Assembly (NCBI RefSeq): GCF_003075455.1
Contig: NZ_QDAE01000020.1
Coordinates: 1 to 56,036, forward strand
DNA length: 56,036 bases
Direction: 5' to 3'
From: Arthrobacter sp. Bz4
GTDB taxonomy: Bacteria; Actinomycetota; Actinomycetes; Actinomycetales; Micrococcaceae
Positions 16,993 through 25,269 of the stretch are shown here, one piece after another (positions within the stretch are counted from its first letter, which is position 1; every line of letters starts with the position of its first letter). The notes beneath the pieces are model-generated. The model saw nothing but the letters and a program-made list of their open reading frames with translations. It was not told where the DNA came from and made no database searches. A program made the translations under genes and the position numbers.

Positions 16993-17748
16993 TTAGTTTG
17001 CTGGCCGCGTGCTGCGGCGGCTGAGGCGCGCCTGTGCGGGTGCTGTAGCAGTGTCAGCGGGCTTGGTCGCGCGATGGACGGCGACGATACCGCCATTGAG
17101 ATTGCGGTAGGCCACGTCCTGCCACCCGGCATCAGTGAGCCAGCTAGCCAGTGCATCCTGATCAGGCCAGGCCCTGATGGATTCCGCGAGATACACGTAG
17201 GCGGTCGGGTTCGAACTGACCTTCGTCGCAATCGCGGGCAATGCCCGCATCAGGTACTCCGTGTACATGGTGCGCCACAGTCGAACGGTTGGTTGTGAGA
17301 ACTCGGCGATCACCAGTTTTCCGCCGGGTTTGGTGACGCGCAGCATCTCCGCGAGCGCCTGTTGTGGACGGTGCACGTTACGGAGTCCGAAGGAGATGGT
17401 CGTCGCGTCAAAGGAGTTGTCGGCAAACGGCAGATCGGTGGCATCGCCGGCAATGAAATCAATGTCCGGGCGACGGCGTTTGCCGACCCGCAACATGCCA
17501 AGGGAGAAATCGCAGGCGACGACGTACACCCCGTTGTCTGCGTAGGGCTCGCTGGAGGTGCCGGTTCCGGCGGCCAGGTCGAGCACCTTTTGGCCCTTCG
17601 CGGCTCCTACCGCATCCACCACAATGCGACGCCAGCGGTGGGTCTGTCCGAGGGACAGGACGTCGTTGACCACGTCGTATTTGGGCGCCACGTCGTCAAA
17701 CATGGCTGCAACTTCTTCGGGACGCTTTTCCAGTGATGCACGGTTCAC
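16993..17748 (-). CDS. menG: Demethylmenaquinone methyltransferase
   Basis: The 251-residue SAM-dependent methyltransferase of the UbiE/MenG family has an N-terminal [19 protein letters not shown] block, SAM motif [10 protein letters not shown] around residues 57-65, and the signature segments LPFADNSFD and SFGLRNV. It carries out the last step of menaquinone synthesis, C-methylation of demethylmenaquinone. The Ala/Arg-rich C-terminal tail after residue 230 is not part of the fold. Start is GTG 17748. It is first of a three-gene operon and divergent from menF across 132 bp. Confidence 0.95.
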   Translation of the reverse strand: MNRASLEKRPEEVAAMFDDVAPKYDVVNDVLSLGQTHRWRRIVVDAVGAAKGQKVLDLAAGTGTSSEPYADNGVYVVACDFSLGMLRVGKRRRPDIDFIAGDATDLPFADNSFDATTISFGLRNVHRPQQALAEMLRVTKPGGKLVIAEFSQPTVRLWRTMYTEYLMRALPAIATKVSSNPTAYVYLAESIRAWPDQDALASWLTDAGWQDVAYRNLNGGIVAVHRATKPADTATAPAQARLSRRSTRPAN

Positions 17749-17792
17749 CCTTGTATTGTCTCAAACAATTGACAGGTCCATAATCGGGGCGC

Positions 17793-17822
17793 GGGCAACC
17801 GGGTTCCGGGCAACCGGGTTCC
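17793..17822. repeat. Perfect 15-bp direct repeat, two copies
   Basis: Two adjacent identical copies of GGGCAACCGGGTTCC occupy 17793-17807 and 17808-17822 in the menG/menF divergent region, running into the inverted repeat that follows. Confidence 0.9.
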
Positions 17823-17859
17823 GGCAGTGGCACGGCCAGCCCGTCCCTGCCACTGCCGG
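17821..17859. promoter_or_regulatory. 12-bp inverted repeat upstream of menF
   Basis: The arms CCGGCAGTGGCA (17821-17832) and TGCCACTGCCGG (17848-17859) are perfect complements around a 15-bp spacer and end 21 bp before the menF start. It could be an operator or, if transcribed, a strong hairpin in the menF leader. No T-run follows, so an intrinsic terminator is unlikely. Confidence 0.5.
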
Positions 17860-17880
17860 GCAAGAGTAGGCTTGGAAATC

Positions 17881-19221
17881 ATGAGCACTCCGTCCTCCAT
17901 CGCGGTCGCGCCGCCGCTGACACCAGTGCGCGGTCTGCGCAGCATCACCATTCCCCGGGGACAGCTCGACGACAGTACCGGCCTGCTCGACTATGTTGCC
18001 CGCAATGACGTTCACACCTGGGTGCGCCGCGGCGATGGCCTGGTTGCCTTCGGTGAAAGCGCCCGGTTCACGACGGCGGGCCCCGACCGGTTCATTGAGG
18101 CCCAGGAGTGGTGGCGCACCCAACTCGACGCCGCCGACGTCGACAATCCGCTCGCCGTTCCCGGTTCCGGACTGGTGGCCTTCGGCTCGTTTGCGTTCTC
18201 CAAGACCTCCCAGCATCAGTCCCGGCTGATTGTGCCGCGCATTGTGGTGGGCTGCCGCGATGGTCACAGCTGGCTGACCTACATCACCGACGACGAAGGC
18301 GCTGAAGTAACCGCCGACGCCGCCGAGGCGGCACTGGCTGAATACCTCGACGAGACGGCCATCGAACGTGTTCCTGACGCCGCCGACCGGCTCACCCCGG
18401 GAATTCTCTCCGAGGAGCAGTGGATGACCGCCGTGGAGCAGGGGATCGAGCACGTTCGCAGCGGCGAGCTGAGTAAGTTGGTGCTCGCGCGTGACGTCGT
18501 CGCCGAGCTCGGTTCTCCGGTGGCGACCGCCCAGGTGCTGCGCGAACTGGCAGTCAGGTACTCGGACTGCTGGACCTACTCGGTGGACGGGTTGATCGGT
18601 TCAACACCTGAAATGCTCATTAAAGTTGAGAACTCGACGGCCCAGGCCAGGGTCCTCGCCGGCACCCTGGACCGCAACAATGCACCGGCCGATGATCCGG
18701 ACTACGCGCAGCGGGTGCTCGCTGGCTCCGAGAAGCAACTGCATGAGCACCAGATCGCCATCGACTCGCTGACCGGCCAGTTGGAGCCATTCACCAGCAC
18801 CATGACATCACACAGCGAGCCGTTCGTCCTCGAACTACCCAACGTCTGGCATTTGGCTTCCGATGTCACAGCGCAACTGGAACCGGGCGCCGATGGCAGC
18901 GTACCGACGTCGCTGGCCCTGGTCGGGGCGTTGCACCCCACTGCGGCGGTCTGTGGGACACCGACGACCGTAGCGGGAGCCCTGATCCGGGAACTGGAGC
19001 ATATGGAGCGCGGACCCTATGCCGGGCCCGTGGGCTGGATGGATGCCCGGGGCAATGGAGAGTGGGGCATCGCGTTACGCGGCGCGGTAATCGAGAGTCC
19101 AACCCGGGTGCGAATGTACGCGGGGTGTGGCATCGTCGCTGCATCGAATGCCGCAGCTGAGCTGGCGGAATCGTGGAGCAAGTTCAGGCCCATGATCGAG
19201 GCCCTGGGCATCCGGCGGTAG
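17881..19221 (+). CDS. menF: Isochorismate synthase
   Basis: The 446-residue chorismate-utilising enzyme has a C-terminal chorismate-binding domain showing KLVLARDV near residue 200, a G-S-T-P-E block near 241, the LAGTL motif near 260, and the terminal G-C-G-I-V-A-A-S-N-A-A-A-E segment. This is the MenF/EntC/DhbC form, in which chorismate is converted to isochorismate. With menD, menC and menG nearby it feeds menaquinone rather than a siderophore. ATG 17881 is taken as the start; the frame is open back to 17827 but runs into the repeats. It is divergent from the menG operon. Confidence 0.92.
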   Translation: MSTPSSIAVAPPLTPVRGLRSITIPRGQLDDSTGLLDYVARNDVHTWVRRGDGLVAFGESARFTTAGPDRFIEAQEWWRTQLDAADVDNPLAVPGSGLVAFGSFAFSKTSQHQSRLIVPRIVVGCRDGHSWLTYITDDEGAEVTADAAEAALAEYLDETAIERVPDAADRLTPGILSEEQWMTAVEQGIEHVRSGELSKLVLARDVVAELGSPVATAQVLRELAVRYSDCWTYSVDGLIGSTPEMLIKVENSTAQARVLAGTLDRNNAPADDPDYAQRVLAGSEKQLHEHQIAIDSLTGQLEPFTSTMTSHSEPFVLELPNVWHLASDVTAQLEPGADGSVPTSLALVGALHPTAAVCGTPTTVAGALIRELEHMERGPYAGPVGWMDARGNGEWGIALRGAVIESPTRVRMYAGCGIVAASNAAAELAESWSKFRPMIEALGIRR

Positions 19222-19304
19222 AATTACCGGTCCTCAGTACTGCCAGGTCCCGATGGTTACCAGTACGCAATACCTGTAGCCTGTGATGCACATCTCCATG
19301 CGGC

Positions 19305-19310
19305 TAGAAT
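19305..19310 (+). promoter_or_regulatory. Candidate -10 element of the amino-acid ABC operon
   Basis: TAGAAT at 19305-19310 lies 40 bp upstream of the binding-protein start in a short A/T-rich patch. A weak -35 (TGTGAT, 19282-19287) is 17 bp upstream. Confidence 0.35.
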
Positions 19311-19349
19311 TTGAATCGAAGTTTTCCCGTCCACCAAAGAGGTATTTGC

Positions 19350-20144
19350 ATGTTTGCCAAGCGCTCATCCGTTCCCAAGACCCTCGCCATCGCGGCCATC
19401 GGTGCGCTAGCACTTAGCGCCTGCGGTGGCTCCGACGAGCCAGCCGCCGATGATTCGGGCCTCGGCCTGATTGCTGAGGGCGCGCTCACCGTGTGCTCGG
19501 ACATCCCGTACGCGCCATTCGAGTATGAAGAGGACGGCGAATACGTCGGCTTCGACATGGACCTGATGCGCGCCATCGCCACCGGCCTGGACCTCGAGCT
19601 TGAGGTGGTCGACGTCGGCTTCGACGGCCTCGCCAGTGGCGCGGTGCTTGCGGCCGGCCAGTGCGACGTCGGTGCCAGCGCCATCACGATCACCGAGGAG
19701 CGCGCGGAGAACATTGCGTTCACCGAGCCGTACTACGATTCCCTGCAGTCCCTGCTGGTTCCCGTGGACTCGGATCTTGCCTCGATCGACGATCTTGCGG
19801 GCGAGTCGGTGGGTGTCCAGGCCGGAACCACCGGTGAAACGTACACCCGCGAGAACGTCCCTTCCGACACCGAGGTTGTAGCCTTCCCGAGCGACGCGGA
19901 ACTGTACTCAGCTCTCCAGGCCGGCAACGTCGCAGCCATCCTGCAGGACCTGCCTGTGAACCTCAGCCACACCGAGGACGGCACCTACACGATCGCCCAA
20001 GAGTTCGAAACCGATGAGCAATACGGTTTCGCACTGCCCAAGGAAGGCAGCGAGGATCTCCTCGAGGCCGTCAACGAGCAGCTCGCCGAGCTGCGGGACA
20101 ACGGCGAGTACGACGAGATTTACAACACCTACTTCTCGGAGTAG
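19350..20144 (+). CDS. Amino-acid ABC transporter substrate-binding lipoprotein
   Basis: The 264-residue type-3 solute-binding protein has a lipobox ending at Cys25 (ALSAC). The ligand domains show CSDIPYAPFEY, GFDMDLMRAIA, the D-V-G-A-S-A-I-T-I-T-E-E-R block that contains the arginine normally pairing with the amino-acid carboxylate, and the final Y-D-E-I-Y-N-T-Y-F. Such proteins bind a polar or basic amino acid; which one is not evident. AGAGG precedes ATG 19350. A permease and an ATPase gene follow on the same strand, separated by a stem-loop. Confidence 0.92.
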   Translation: MFAKRSSVPKTLAIAAIGALALSACGGSDEPAADDSGLGLIAEGALTVCSDIPYAPFEYEEDGEYVGFDMDLMRAIATGLDLELEVVDVGFDGLASGAVLAAGQCDVGASAITITEERAENIAFTEPYYDSLQSLLVPVDSDLASIDDLAGESVGVQAGTTGETYTRENVPSDTEVVAFPSDAELYSALQAGNVAAILQDLPVNLSHTEDGTYTIAQEFETDEQYGFALPKEGSEDLLEAVNEQLAELRDNGEYDEIYNTYFSE

Positions 20145-20151
20145 AAACCCC

Positions 20152-20198
20152 GGCCCGGAACCGGCCCGGGATCCTCGGATCCTGACGGGTTCCGGGCC
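20152..20198 (+). terminator. Intercistronic stem-loop after the substrate-binding protein
   Basis: GGCCCGGAACC (20152-20162) and GGTTCCGGGCC (20188-20198) form a perfect 11-bp stem; the loop contains GGATCC-TC-GGATCC, itself a small hairpin. There is no T-run. Between a binding-protein gene and its permease gene, such a structure typically protects the upstream message or partly stops transcription, giving more binding protein than permease. Confidence 0.65.
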
Positions 20199-20216
20199 GA
20201 CAGCCCCCGAGAAAGA

Positions 20217-21014
20217 TTGGCTCCCGACTTGAAACGCTCAACCCGCAGACGTCTGACCCGCGGCGCCCTGTACGCACTCTTCATCCTCGCCGTCGCCGTC
20301 GTCGTCTGGCTCGCCGATTGGGAGGCGATCCAAAGCAACTTCTTCGACCTGGACGTTGCTGTCGAGGCATTCCCCGAAATTCTGACCGTCGCGGCGAAGA
20401 ACACAGTCCTCTACACAGCCATCGCGTTTGTCGGTGGGCTGCTCCTCGGCCTGATTCTGGCGCTGATGAAGCTCTCTCCGGTCCTGCCCTATCGCTGGGC
20501 AGCGACCGCTTACATCGAGCTGTTTCGGGGGCTCCCCGCTCTGCTGGTGATCTTCGGTTTTGCGTTCGCGGTGCCGATCGCCTTTGGCTGGCGTCCGCCG
20601 GGCGGTAGCGCCGGTGCTGGCCTGATCGCCCTGATCATCGTCTCTTCCGCCTACATCGCCGAAACCATCCGAGCGGGGATTGAAGCTGTTCCGCCAGGCC
20701 AGGTGGAGGCCGCTCGATCCCTGGGGATGCATCCATCGTGGACCATGATCTCTGTCGTCCTGCCGCAGGCGTTCAGGATCATCACCCCGCCGTTGACCAA
20801 TGAACTGGTCATCCTGATCAAGGACACCTCACTCCTGTTCATCGCGGGCATGGCTCTGGGCGACCGCGAGTTGACCACCTTCGCCCGTGACATGGTCTCT
20901 TCATCCGCCAACGCAACGCCGTTGGTCCTCGCTGCCCTCCTGTATTTGATCATCACCCTGCCGCTCACCCAGCTGGTGGCCAAGCTTGAACGACACAACA
21001 AGAGAGGGCGGTGA
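20217..21014 (+). CDS. Amino-acid ABC transporter permease
   Basis: The 265-residue HisM/GlnP-type permease has about five membrane helices. The EAA loop, which docks on the ATPase, is visible as E-A-A-R-S-L-G-M near residue 161 followed by [10 protein letters not shown]. The [10 protein letters not shown] stretch near 100 is characteristic of polar-amino-acid permeases. The start is TTG 20217 with GAGAAAG just before it; TTG 20229 is an alternative. It overlaps the ATPase gene as GTGA. Confidence 0.92.
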   Translation: MAPDLKRSTRRRLTRGALYALFILAVAVVVWLADWEAIQSNFFDLDVAVEAFPEILTVAAKNTVLYTAIAFVGGLLLGLILALMKLSPVLPYRWAATAYIELFRGLPALLVIFGFAFAVPIAFGWRPPGGSAGAGLIALIIVSSAYIAETIRAGIEAVPPGQVEAARSLGMHPSWTMISVVLPQAFRIITPPLTNELVILIKDTSLLFIAGMALGDRELTTFARDMVSSSANATPLVLAALLYLIITLPLTQLVAKLERHNKRGR

Positions 21015-21775
21015 GCCCTGTGACTGAAGCAGCGCTCCGCAAGGGCGTGCCGGCCATCGAGGTCCGCGACCTGCACAAGAGCTTCGGGGACAACGAGGTC
21101 CTCAAGGGCATCGACTTCCATGTGGATCAGGGCGAGGTGGTCTGCGTGATCGGCCCGTCCGGCTCCGGGAAGTCCACCCTGCTCCGGTGCGTCAACCGGT
21201 TGGAAGAGCCCACCAGCGGCACCATCCTTGTGGAAGGCGTCGATATCACGGACGACGAGACGGACCTGGACAAAGTACGCACCCGCATCGGCATGGTGTT
21301 CCAGCAGTTCAACCTCTTCCCGCACCTGAACGTGACCCGTAACCTCACCCTGGCTCAGATCCGGGCGAAGAAGCGCAGCAAGTCAGAGGCAGGTGAGGTC
21401 GCGGCGCGCAACCTCGCCAAGGTGGGTCTGGAGGACAAGGCCATGGCCTTTCCGGCCCAGCTTTCCGGCGGGCAGCAGCAGCGCGTGGCAATTGCACGTG
21501 CGCTATCCATGGACCCGGACATGATGCTCTTCGACGAACCCACCAGCGCCCTGGACCCCGAATTGGTGGGTGACGTGCTCGATGTGATGAAGCAGCTGGC
21601 CAAGGACGGCATGACCATGATGGTGGTCACCCACGAAATGGGCTTCGCCCGCGAAGTTGGGGACCGGGTGGTATTCATGGACGGCGGAGTGGTGGTCGAG
21701 CAGGGCAAACCCGAGGATGTCCTTGGCAACCCGCAGCATGAACGCACCAAAGAGTTCCTCTCGAAGGTTCTGTAA
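21011..21775 (+). CDS. Amino-acid ABC transporter ATP-binding protein
   Basis: The 254-residue ATPase has Walker [10 protein letters not shown] near residues 50-58, the Q-loop at FQQFNLFPH, the signature LSGGQQQR near 154-161 and Walker [13 protein letters not shown]. The whole protein matches the GlnQ/HisP class that energises uptake of polar amino acids. GTG 21011 overlaps the permease stop; GTG 21020 is a possible alternative. It is the last gene of the three-gene transporter operon. Confidence 0.95.
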   Translation: MSPVTEAALRKGVPAIEVRDLHKSFGDNEVLKGIDFHVDQGEVVCVIGPSGSGKSTLLRCVNRLEEPTSGTILVEGVDITDDETDLDKVRTRIGMVFQQFNLFPHLNVTRNLTLAQIRAKKRSKSEAGEVAARNLAKVGLEDKAMAFPAQLSGGQQQRVAIARALSMDPDMMLFDEPTSALDPELVGDVLDVMKQLAKDGMTMMVVTHEMGFAREVGDRVVFMDGGVVVEQGKPEDVLGNPQHERTKEFLSKVL

Positions 21776-21878
21776 CCACTCGGTTGGCGGCAATGTCCTG
21801 CGCCTTTGGTCCCCTAGCGGCGGACCGGAGTGCGTGGGACGATAGGTCCACCAGACCCACCTACCCGCGGGAATCCTC

Positions 21879-23291
21879 ATGCCCTCACCCATCCGGACCC
21901 CAAGGCTTCGCGCAAGACTCCTCAGCGTCGTCGTGCTGTGCTGCACCCTACTGGGTGGGATGCTCGCAGCCCAGCCCGCAACGGCCGCCGTCCCTGTGGC
22001 GAACCCGAACAGCTATCACGTGCTGGTCACCAAGTCACGGCCGCTGAACCCCCTGAACTACATCGCACCGGATCTGGTCTATTTTCCCGGCACCAACTAT
22101 GTACTCCGGCGTGCGGTCTCGGCGAATCTGGAAAGCCTCTTTGCTGGCGCCCGTAACGCTGGGGCACCACTGAGCGTGGTGAGCGCCTACCGTTCCTACG
22201 CCGAGCAGGCATCCCTCTACAACAGCTATGTGGCGCGATACGGGCAGGCAGTGGCCGACACCATTTCGGCACGCCCGGGGCACAGCGAGCATCAGACCGG
22301 ACTCGCCGTCGACGTCGGCAACGCCAACGGCTCTTGTGGCCTGGGTGCCTGTTTCGGGACCACCGCGGGCGGCAAGTGGGTCGCTGCCAATGCATGGCGG
22401 TACGGGTTCATTATTCGCTACCCGGACGGTTACCAATCGACCACCGGTTACACCTACGAACCGTGGCATCTGCGCTACGTGGGGCGACCACTCGCCACCG
22501 AGATGAAGACCCGCGGAATCCCCACGCTGGAGCACTATTTCGACGGTTCCAACCCGACCATCAAGAGCCCAACGGACCTCACCGCAGTGGATTCCGCAGG
22601 GGTACTGTGGAATTACCCACCCAACTGGACCGGCGGATTCGCGCAGCGCGCCCGGGTGGGCAGCGGCTGGGGCGGTCTGAAGGCCGGATTCACCACCGAC
22701 TGGAACTCCGACGGCATCCAGGACATCCTCGCCCAGTGGCAGGACGGAAAACTCACGCTCTATCGGGGGCTCCGGGGCGGCGGTTTCCAGTCACCCATCC
22801 GGATCGGCAGCGGCTGGGCCAACCATGAGATCACTGTCGGCACCTGGTGGCGGGGGAGCCGGTACCCGTCGGTGGTCACCAAGGACGGCGCAGGACGGCT
22901 GTGGCACTACGCAAACAACACCGGCGGAGCCCTGTCCTCGCAGGCCCGGGGGCAGATCGGGTCGGGGTGGCAGAACCTGAAGATCACGCTGGCCGACTTT
23001 GACCGGGACGACAACCAGGACGTGCTCGCCACCCGCACCAACGGTGAACTGGTGCTTTACCGGTCCAATGGAAAAGCACGTTTCATCTACGAGAGTCGAC
23101 GTACCATCGGCTCCGGCTGGCAACACATCGAAAGCGCACAAGCCGTCTCGGGTTTCCGGGGCCCAGACTCCTACGGGTTGACCGCTCGAACCAGTTCCGG
23201 CGCCCTCAGGCACTACCCGATCAACTCCGGCGGCTGGGGTGGGTCTTTCACCATCGGTTTGGGGTGGCAGAACTACCGGCTCTTTCGGTAG
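21879..23291 (+). CDS. Secreted M15 D-alanyl-D-alanine carboxypeptidase with C-terminal FG-GAP-like repeats
   Basis: The 470-residue exported protein has a Sec signal peptide (cleavage near the ATAA at about residue 37), a VanY/DacB-type zinc carboxypeptidase domain (about 45-215) and a C-terminal repeat domain (about 230-470). Zinc/catalytic residues are intact: H135 in the PGHSEHQTGLAVD segment with H138 and D145, and E194/H197 in YEPWHLRYVG. The C-terminal part has several repeats with G-S-G-W followed by D-x-D/N-x-D-x-x-D-I/V-L, typical of FG-GAP/VCBS-type beta-propellers. The repeats probably hold the enzyme at the wall or glycans. It would trim the terminal D-Ala of peptidoglycan stem peptides. 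Confidence 0.9.
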   Translation: MPSPIRTPRLRARLLSVVVLCCTLLGGMLAAQPATAAVPVANPNSYHVLVTKSRPLNPLNYIAPDLVYFPGTNYVLRRAVSANLESLFAGARNAGAPLSVVSAYRSYAEQASLYNSYVARYGQAVADTISARPGHSEHQTGLAVDVGNANGSCGLGACFGTTAGGKWVAANAWRYGFIIRYPDGYQSTTGYTYEPWHLRYVGRPLATEMKTRGIPTLEHYFDGSNPTIKSPTDLTAVDSAGVLWNYPPNWTGGFAQRARVGSGWGGLKAGFTTDWNSDGIQDILAQWQDGKLTLYRGLRGGGFQSPIRIGSGWANHEITVGTWWRGSRYPSVVTKDGAGRLWHYANNTGGALSSQARGQIGSGWQNLKITLADFDRDDNQDVLATRTNGELVLYRSNGKARFIYESRRTIGSGWQHIESAQAVSGFRGPDSYGLTARTSSGALRHYPINSGGWGGSFTIGLGWQNYRLFR

Positions 23292-23313
23292 GCCCACACC
23301 GCACGGTTCCGGC

Positions 23314-25095
23314 CTACACCACCCGGGCGACGCCTGCCTTGATCGAGGCGTGCAGTGCGCGGAGGCCCGATCGGTCGGCCCGGACCTCGATCACCGAGCG
23401 CCCCTTGATGGGTGGCGCCAATGCAGCGTCAAGGCCAGCGGCCGAGGTGACCAGTGAATGCCTGACGCCGTACCCATGGGCCAGCGCCTCGAGATCGGCG
23501 GTGTGGGGGGTGCCGAAGAGACGCTCTACGACCCTGCTGTGGCGTTCGAGGTTCTTCTCCTCCCCGTGTTCCAGGAGACCGAAGATGCCTCCGCCAGCAT
23601 CGTTGAGCACCACTATCTGCAGGTCGGCCTCATCCTCGCCGGGCCCCAAAAGCAGCCCACCGGCGTCGTGCAGAAAAGTCAGGTCACCGAGCAGCAGGCG
23701 CGTGGGGATACCGGTCGCGAGCGCGATACCGGTGGCGGTGGAGATGGTTCCATCAATACCGGCGAGGCCGCGGTTGGCGTAGACCTCCAGGGGGTGCCAG
23801 CCAGGGGACGCGATGAGATCGGCGTCCCGGATGGGATTGGAGGATCCGAGCATGAGGTTTCCGTCAGTGCTTTCCCAGACCGCGTCTGCCACGTGGAGCC
23901 CGGTCAGGGAGGCGCTTTCGGCGAGGGTCGACCGAAGAGCGGCATCAGCGCGGGCACTGGCCTGTTGCCACCGCCCCAACCATCCGTCCTCGCCTTGACC
24001 GGCGAACTGCAGCAACTCATCGAGGGTGGTGATGATCCGCTCCCGGCGTCGGCCTGCTTCGAACCAGGCCACCGGCCCCGGGAGGTAAAGTGCCTGCTGC
24101 ACCTCCGGTCGGGACAGCAGGGCTGCTATTGGTCGTGAGAGGGTGGGCCGCCCGAACACGATCACCCGCTCGACGTCGGGCCCCAGATGTTCCAGCAGCA
24201 GCCGGTACTGGGCAACCGCATTGGGACCGAACCGGGCGTTCGAGGAGGGCTCGGCGAGCAACGGGAGGCCGAGGTGCTGGGCGAACACCGCCGCCAGTTC
24301 CCCGGCGCCGTGGCCTGCGACCACCACGGTTCGGGCGGTTGACGTCGGGAGGGCGGCGTCGTTGGTCGCGGCGTCGTGAGTGGCGGCGGCGTGGGTCGCG
24401 GCGTCGTCGTCGTACTGGCTGGTCAGCGGCAGGATGGCGTCGGTGGCAGGAGCGGTGGCTGGCGGGAACCCTGCAGGGGCGCCGTCGTGGCTCACAGCAC
24501 CGGGGGCCATAGCGCCGGGGACTATAGCGCCGGGGACTACAGTGCCGGGGTCTACAGTGCCGGGGACCAGCGGGTCGCGGAACGCGAGGTTCAGTTGGAC
24601 CGGACCACGTGGGCCTGAGGCCCCCAGCGCCTCGGCCAGGGCCCTGGCAACGAATGCCGAGGGATCAGTGCTCGCCGGGACGTCGAGTGCGCACCGCACA
24701 TGCGAACCGTAGAGGTTGACCTGGTTGGTGGTCTGGTTGGCGCCGCTCCCCCGAAGCTCGTCGGGCCGGTCCGCTGACAACACCACCAAGGGCACGGCCG
24801 CGTGGTTCGCCTCCATGACCGCTGGCATCAGTTCCCCCACGGCGGTACCCGACGTCGTCAGCACCGCAGCGGGGCGCTGCGATCCCTGCGCCAGGCCGAG
24901 CGCGGTGAACCCGGCAACCCGCTCGTCGATCCGGACATGCAACCGCACCGCACCCGCGGCCTCAGCCTCGGCCAGCGCATACACCAGGGGGGCGCTTCGG
25001 GATCCCGGTGCCACGACAACGTGGCGGACGCCCGCCGCGGTCAAGGCGGCAACGGCTAGCCGGGCGGCGTCGACGGAGTTCAGCTGCTCATTCAC
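23314..25095 (-). CDS. menD: 2-succinyl-5-enolpyruvyl-6-hydroxy-3-cyclohexene-1-carboxylate synthase
   Basis: This 593-residue ThDP-dependent enzyme joins isochorismate and the succinyl semialdehyde unit from 2-oxoglutarate in menaquinone synthesis. N-terminal VVVAPGSRSAPL, the glutamate segment IDERVAGFTALG and the T-S-G-T-A-V-G-E block match MenD, as do the C-terminal GDLTFLHDAGGLL and N-D-A-G-G-G-I-F thiamine-site motifs. Residues about 180-245 form an unusual low-complexity insertion made of V-P-G-x pentapeptide repeats and Ala-Thr-rich repeats between the first and middle domains. The ATG is 25095. It is convergent with the M15 gene, 22 bp apart. Confidence 0.94.
   Translation of the reverse strand: MNEQLNSVDAARLAVAALTAAGVRHVVVAPGSRSAPLVYALAEAEAAGAVRLHVRIDERVAGFTALGLAQGSQRPAAVLTTSGTAVGELMPAVMEANHAAVPLVVLSADRPDELRGSGANQTTNQVNLYGSHVRCALDVPASTDPSAFVARALAEALGASGPRGPVQLNLAFRDPLVPGTVDPGTVVPGAIVPGAMAPGAVSHDGAPAGFPPATAPATDAILPLTSQYDDDAATHAAATHDAATNDAALPTSTARTVVVAGHGAGELAAVFAQHLGLPLLAEPSSNARFGPNAVAQYRLLLEHLGPDVERVIVFGRPTLSRPIAALLSRPEVQQALYLPGPVAWFEAGRRRERIITTLDELLQFAGQGEDGWLGRWQQASARADAALRSTLAESASLTGLHVADAVWESTDGNLMLGSSNPIRDADLIASPGWHPLEVYANRGLAGIDGTISTATGIALATGIPTRLLLGDLTFLHDAGGLLLGPGEDEADLQIVVLNDAGGGIFGLLEHGEEKNLERHSRVVERLFGTPHTADLEALAHGYGVRHSLVTSAAGLDAALAPPIKGRSVIEVRADRSGLRALHASIKAGVARVV
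24501..24560. repeat. 15-bp tandem repeat inside menD
   Basis: Four imperfect 15-bp units (pattern CGGGG-N-C/T-x-A-x-A-G-Y-G-C on the plus strand) encode a run of five-residue V-P-G-T/A-x repeats in MenD. The unit is a multiple of three, so the frame is kept. Confidence 0.85.
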
Positions 25096-25132
25096 GCTTC
25101 AATCCTCACACATCGGGTTCCGCGCTCGTCCC

Positions 25133-25170
25133 CACCCGGAACGCGCTCCCCCGCCCAGAACGCGCTCCCC
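25133..25170. repeat. 19-bp tandem repeat upstream of menD
   Basis: Two near-identical 19-bp units sharing GAACGCGCTCCCC lie about 40-75 bp upstream of the menD start, between menD and phoX. Confidence 0.8.
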
Positions 25171-25177
25171 CACCCGG

Positions 25178-25237
25178 ATCGAGTCAACACATCTGACAGG
25201 ATTCCGGCGCCAAACCCGCTATCTGTGCTGACTCGAT
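25178..25237. promoter_or_regulatory. Long inverted repeat between phoX and menD
   Basis: Arms ATCGAGTCAACACA (25178-25191) and TGTGCTGACTCGAT (25224-25237) match at 13 of 14 positions around a 32-bp spacer. It lies 32 bp beyond the phoX stop and 82 bp before the menD start, both genes on the minus strand. It could terminate phoX transcripts or bind a regulator of menD. There is no T-run. Confidence 0.5.
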
Positions 25238-25269
25238 GCGAAGGGCGGGGCTCCCGGCGGAAAGTGGGG

